Translations under genes and position numbers: made by a program
In this document: in pieces, positions 59,953 to 64,000 of the stretch
Position numbering within the stretch: the stretch's first letter is position 1
How the letters are laid out: every line of letters begins with the position of its first letter
Notes under the pieces: model-generated
Databases searched by the model: none
Seen by the model: the letters and a program-made list of their open reading frames with translations, nothing else
Told to the model about the DNA's origin: nothing
Source: Fagopyrum homotropicum
Taxonomy: Eukaryota > Streptophyta > Magnoliopsida > Caryophyllales > Polygonaceae
DNA length: 64,000 bases
NCBI GenBank assembly: GCA_033239125.1
Contig: BSWB01000005.1
Location: 137,140,494 to 137,204,493, forward strand
Direction of reading: 5' to 3'

Positions 59953-60350
59953 AATTTCTCATACCAAAATTTATCATACCAGAATTTATCATACCAGAAT
60001 TTCTCATACCAGAATTTTTATTCCAGAAATTTCATACCAGAAATTATCATACGAAAAGTTCATACCAGAAATTATCATACGAAAAGTTCATACCAGAAAT
60101 TATTATACGAAAAGTTCATACCAGAAATTATCATACGAAAAGTTCATACCAAAATTTTGTCATACAAGAATTTTGTCATACCAGAATTTTTTACACCAAA
60201 TTTTCAGACCATAAATTTACATACCAGAAATTTACATACCGGAAATAAAACTCATACCAGAAATTTACATACCAGAAATAAAACTCATACCAGAAATTTA
60301 CATATCGAACATTTACATACCAGAAATAAAAACTCATACCAGAAATTTAA
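59953..60350 (+). repeat. CATACCAGAA minisatellite
   Basis: Begins with 15-bp units (TCATACCAGAATTTA), passes through about four 28-bp units (CATACCAGAAATTATCATACGAAAAGTT), and ends with roughly 15- and 33-bp units (CATACCAGAAATTTA, CATACCAGAAATAAAACT). All share the core CATACCAGAA. A 166-codon frame (59893-60393) runs through by chance; because 28 is not a multiple of three the peptide repeats change frame within it. Confidence 0.92.
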
Positions 60351-60424
60351 AAAAGTTAATAAACTAATAAAAGCCTACGTGGTCTGCACTTAGGAAAGTT
60401 GCTCGGTGGACAAGTTTGTCTTCG

Positions 60425-60566
60425 CTCAGCAGCCATGTTCTCGCAAAAAGCGTGGAGTCCGACGTGGTCTGCACTTAGGAAAACGAAACCGCCGCCATGG
60501 AAGTATAGAACAACCGGGAGCTTGTCTTGTTTGCCGGCGGGGAGGTAGAGGCAGAAAAAGACTGAA
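60425..60566 (-). pseudogene. Plant carboxylesterase (CXE/alpha-beta hydrolase 3) fragment
   Basis: Minus strand encodes FCLYLPAGKQDKLPVVLYF, then HGGGFVFLSAD and FCENMAAE. HGGGF is the oxyanion-hole motif of plant CXE and GID1-like hydrolases, and the following helix ending MAAE also fits. Only about 47 residues remain; the catalytic GDS serine motif and the Asp/His are absent. Homology stops after MAAE at a 21-bp direct repeat (60377-60397 and 60462-60482) that duplicates part of the fragment itself. Confidence 0.8.
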
Positions 60567-60599
60567 TCTATGGTCTGAAATCACGTCAAAAACAATCTT

Positions 60600-61080
60600 T
60601 TAACAAAGTATCACAGTTGACATAGTATTAGATCGAAAAGACTGAATCTAAGATAGGACGATGCTATTTATTAACATTAAAATATGGCAGACAATGAACG
60701 ACGTTCTATTGGGAGTGATAGCAAGTGGACTAGCTAAATATCTCAATGTGTCACATGGGAGGATAGGGTTTGGAGGGTAAAAAATATGAGAGGGGTATAT
60801 TTACTAATTGGTAAACTAATAAAAGCCTACTTAGTGTACAATTAAAAAAAAAGCCTACTTACCTAATTAGCCCATAAATATTTGGACATGGTGAAAATAA
60901 ATATTATTTTATTGTTTGTTTATTGTAAGATAAGTTTTATTAAAATTATCGAAATAATTGTTAGTGATGAGAATTGATGGAATTAAGCACATGTATGATA
61001 TGTTCTCAATTGTTAGATATGGTTGATAGTTATGTTATCTTATGTAGGTATTGGTGTCGATAGTATACTAAGGAGATTCG
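60600..61080. other. Intergenic, nothing recognised
   Basis: AT-rich. Contains a weak relative of the dispersed repeat at about 60780-60870. Confidence 0.45.
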
Positions 61081-61084
61081 TTTA

Positions 61085-62528
61085 ATTAAAGAATTTGATT
61101 TGATTTTGAGTTAGTGTTCAGTAATCTATGAGACCTTGCATAGATACATGTGTAGAGGGCGAGAATGATATTATGTGGTATGAGTTCATAGATGAATAGA
61201 TGATTGTGTTGTGTGATGTGAATGTGATCGTTGACTCTAAGGACAACATAAGGATGTGTTAGAATTAGATATGTTAGATGAATGACGTTGAGAAACACGT
61301 GTTGTGAGTGGCGAGTGTTGCATTTGAGGATAGTTGGACTAATATATTTTCAGAGATAATTTATAGGTTGATATACCTATATACATATTATATAATTATG
61401 ATTTTAAAGTATTCTACAATTGGTAACCACCGGTACGGTCATAAGCATTGTGATCTTGAGGGAGTGATGCCTCAAGTATGACCGTGCGACGTGGTGAAAA
61501 CCCCTTCCATATATAAATTTGCATACATATTTTGGACGGTGCTCTAGTAGAGATCGAGTTGGGGAAAGAAGGAGAATATGAAAAATGGGAGACGCGATTA
61601 CAAATCTTCGTAACCATTAGTCCGCTAGAGGGGCACATGTGAACTTGAGAGAGTTGCATTACCATGCGTTGTCGAGAGTTGAGAGATAATATATTTGTAG
61701 CATTATCTGCAGATCGTCAAATTCATTATCTTTCTGAGCATTATCATCGCTTATGTGGATTAGAGTATTTAGTATGATATATGTTCACCACTATAGTGTT
61801 ACTTGTACGTTTTGAGAAATTTATTATTTGGTTTCACTACCTCTATAAAGTTAATGTGTTTTACAAGTTCATTGGATTAGTGTGCATACTCTTGCTTGTC
61901 GTTTATTATTCTTAGACTATCTATTGGCGTTTTCGGTGGTTGTGTCTTAATATGCTAATGTTAAGAGATTATATAGTTTTACTTGAAGAACCGTGACCTG
62001 TGTATTTCTTGGATGGTTTATGTTTAATTGTGATAGTTTTACGAGGTGAACTTGAGAATATACTTTTAGTATTTTTGTTTTGACGTTTCTCATATTATGC
62101 GTACCAGTTTGATCTGATTTTTGAGCTTTGACTCAAATTTTGGGACGGTAGCTAATGGTTTTATAAGCTGTTGTTTTTAGGATAAGATTTAGTTCTAGAT
62201 ATGTTCGCAAGAAATTCTCGGAGTTGGTGATCAGGCGGACCCGTGTGTGCCTTAGGTTTTGGGAAGTTCGCTACTTGTTGGTCTTTATCTTTTATTGCAT
62301 TTGAGTTAGTTGTTAAGGTTGTTTCAGTCCTTGTCTTATTTTCTTTACATGATTTAAAGGACATGTTATCACAATCATTTGTAAATTAAAGGTCGGATAT
62401 GTAATATTATTTTGTCGTGCTCTTGTTGGAAGGTCTGATAGTGAGTTTGTTGTCAGGCTAAATCTAGTGAACCCATTGTGTGATTCATATCCTAGTGACA
62501 CTTCGGGCTTCCAAATCCGGGTTTTACA
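61085..62528 (+). mobile_element. LTR fragment (right end certain, left end not found)
   Basis: Ends GGGTTTTACA immediately before a primer-binding site, which marks it as a 5' LTR 3' end. The left boundary is unknown because no TGTAACACTC start was found upstream; it is probably 5'-truncated. No coding domain. Confidence 0.6.
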
Positions 62529-62645
62529 ACATGGTATCAGAGCTAACCTTGAGTCACGAGTGTGCTAGTCCTAGTAGGCGATCACTCGGCTCGGTGGACG
62601 GTCCTTGTGCTTGATGTGGATGCCAAGAGTTAAAGTGAGGGAGAT
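62529..62645 (+). mobile_element. 117-bp retrotransposon interior: PBS to PPT
   Basis: The PBS at 62532 and a purine-rich tract AAAGTGAGGGAGA at 62632-62644 are only about 100 bp apart, and a new LTR-like start (TGTAACACTC) begins at 62646. No gag-pol fits. Either a TRIM/short non-autonomous element or the product of a large internal deletion. Confidence 0.6.
62532..62543 (+). promoter_or_regulatory. Primer-binding site (initiator tRNA-Met)
   Basis: TGGTATCAGAGC, three bases after the LTR-ending TTTTACA. Confidence 0.88.
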
Positions 62646-62890
62646 TGTAACACTCAAAAAATTGTCATCACACATCATTTGAATGAAGATTTATGATTAA
62701 TTTATAAGTATGGGTAGATACTCATGTCAACAAGAATTATTCTTTTATAATAGTTGAGTGAGGAGAAAGAACTTTGAAGTTAAGCGTGTTCGTGCGGAGG
62801 CAATTTCAAGATGGTAACCTCTTGGAAAGTTTTCGCGCTAACATGGTTGGCAGAGATCGTTCCTAAGACCTAGGTCTTACATTTGTAATG
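62646..62890 (+). mobile_element. Start of a second LTR
   Basis: TGTAACACTC directly follows the purine tract. The segment ends without a recognised CA terminus, and I see no matching copy upstream, so it could not be paired with 61085-62528. Confidence 0.5.
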
Positions 62891-63319
62891 ACAACATTTT
62901 AAATTGATAAAAAAAAAAGAAAGAAAAGAGTTATCGTCTAATCGTGTATCAAACAACATTTTAGACGATATAATAAATAAAAAGATATAATTAATTAATG
63001 ACGATCATTTAGTATAAAATACGATACTTGTTGCTTCGAACCGGTTTGGGGAGAGATTTTTCTCTTATTCTTTTTGTTAGAAAAAAATATTTACTCCATT
63101 TGACTAGTTATGGGTTCGAGCTCCGTACAACCCATATGAATTATCATATTAAAGTCCTATGTCTATTCAACTTTTCTATTAATTATTTGTTTCACGAACA
63201 TTTTTTAGTATGAATTACAATAACTTTTACTTCGAAAAAAAAAGGTGAACCAAGACTATTAGTGTTTGACTATTATGTCGGTCAATATAAGTTTTTGTCA
63301 TATTAGGTATGTGCACATA
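62891..63319. other. Intergenic, nothing recognised
   Basis: AT-rich. GGGTTCGAGCTCC at 63112 resembles a pol III B box; no paired A box or tail is present. Confidence 0.4.
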
Positions 63320-63424
63320 ATCTTGACTTTAACTGCACATAATCTTTTAGAATATAAGTTTTTGTCTTGGATTAATTAGTCAATGTGATTATTCTAAAAG
63401 ATTATGTGCAGTTAAAGTCAAGAT
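63320..63424. repeat. 35-bp perfect inverted repeat with 35-nt loop
   Basis: 63320-63354 and 63390-63424 are exact reverse complements (left arm starts ATCTTGACTTTAACTGCACA). The transcript would form a perfect 35-bp hairpin, within the size range of plant small-RNA precursors. No target duplication flanks it. Confidence 0.92.
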
Positions 63425-64000
63425 AACTTGCAATTTATATCGACTAATCCACATTGACAACTCTACAAACGATGTGGGATGTTCATACTAAATTATTCGT
63501 AATCTTTAGTTACATAATTTTGTACATCATTTTCGTAGATGGATTTTAAAACAATATAATAATTAAAAATAATAATCAATTGTTTTTTATATTTAGTTAT
63601 ATTTTTTGAAACATTGATTGGTCTTTCACATCCATCAACTAGATTTATTACGAGAATGGTGAATTGAATTTTTTAAAAATAAAAAGAAATAATGAAACGT
63701 GTAGTGAATATGTGCTTAAATGTTATTTTTTATTGGTCTTTTACGTCCACCAAATAGATTTATTACAAGCACAATAATGAGAAGGGTGAGCAGGAATTGT
63801 GAATTTCGGTAGTCCACCGAATTTATATTAAAATGTATTTCGGACAAATCTAGTCAAATTCTCTCAAGTACAACTGTCTGATTTGGTAGAAGTATCGTCG
63901 TATATTTGATGAATATCATGTGAGTTAAGTTCGAGTCTGACACACAAATTCAAGCTCATTTCGTTCTAAAACCGATTGACAATAGAAGGAAGTGTTCCTA
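63425..64000 (+). repeat. Long dispersed repeat, copy 2 (runs off the window)
   Basis: Matches parts of 51465-51690 and 53145-53405 in the same order. The copy continues past the window end. Confidence 0.65.

Noticed and set aside
59893..60393. 166-codon plus-strand frame as a repeat protein
   Set aside because: It is a reading of the CATACCAGAA minisatellite; 28-bp units cannot preserve a peptide repeat in one frame.
63040..63130. Second SINE based on GGGTTCGAGCTCC
   Set aside because: B-box-like word only; no A box at the right distance and no tail.

Overview
The window is nuclear DNA of a flowering plant, most likely a eudicot. The genes are split by short GT-AG introns and belong to plant families (DUF789, MUN-domain UNC-13, plastid histidinol-phosphate aminotransferase, NPF/PTR transporter, PRISE-type reductase). 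They sit in AT-rich DNA full of transposable elements. The species cannot be named from the sequence. There is no operon logic, CRISPR or organelle sequence.

Layout. 1-5.8 kb: AT-rich, with a TA microsatellite and an LTR-like remnant (about 2.64-4.26 kb). 6.0-8.8 kb: complete six-exon DUF789 gene (+, 372 aa). 10.4-10.8 kb: a Di19-type zinc-finger exon with no rest of gene. 12.6-16.7 kb: complete five-exon UNC-13/MUN gene (+, 1071 aa). 17.1-19.6 kb: complete nine-exon HISN6-like gene (-, 408 aa), convergent with the former. 21.5-25.2 kb: nested insertions: a 3.7-kb inverted-repeat-ended unit holding a 985-bp Mutator-like element and a 5'-truncated LINE with a matching 11-bp target duplication. 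25.7-29.3 kb: complete four-exon NPF5-type transporter (-, 579 aa) with a Tourist-like MITE about 16 bp upstream of its TATA box. 29.4-35.5 kb: more MITEs, a broken reverse-transcriptase gene and a tRNA-derived SINE. 35.56-45.39 kb: a 9.8-kb Ty3/Gypsy LTR retrotransposon (-) with 2.8-kb LTRs, a perfect TATGA target duplication and a decayed, shortened interior. About 45.4-47.77 kb: a Helitron 3' end downstream of a captured NAD kinase 2 fragment. 47.88-48.06 kb: a 62-bp inverted repeat with one mismatch. 48-58 kb: repeats only. 58.2-59.3 kb: intact intronless PRISE reductase (-, 378 aa). 59.9-64 kb: a minisatellite, a carboxylesterase fragment, an LTR-PBS-PPT-LTR junction only about 117 bp across, a 35-bp perfect hairpin, and a second copy of a repeat seen at 51-53 kb.

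Five genes look functional: DUF789, UNC-13, HISN6, NPF5-like and PRISE. They share no pathway. HISN6 makes histidine in plastids, UNC-13/MUN proteins act in membrane traffic, NPF moves small solutes, PRISE reduces activated C=C bonds, and DUF789 has no known role. The most unusual material is in the mobile DNA: a recently moved LTR element whose coding region was already dead, a gene fragment next to a Helitron terminus, and two long near-perfect fold-backs that could give small RNAs. Exon junctions were placed by eye from splice signals, frame continuity and recalled family sequence; family names come from recognition, not a search.
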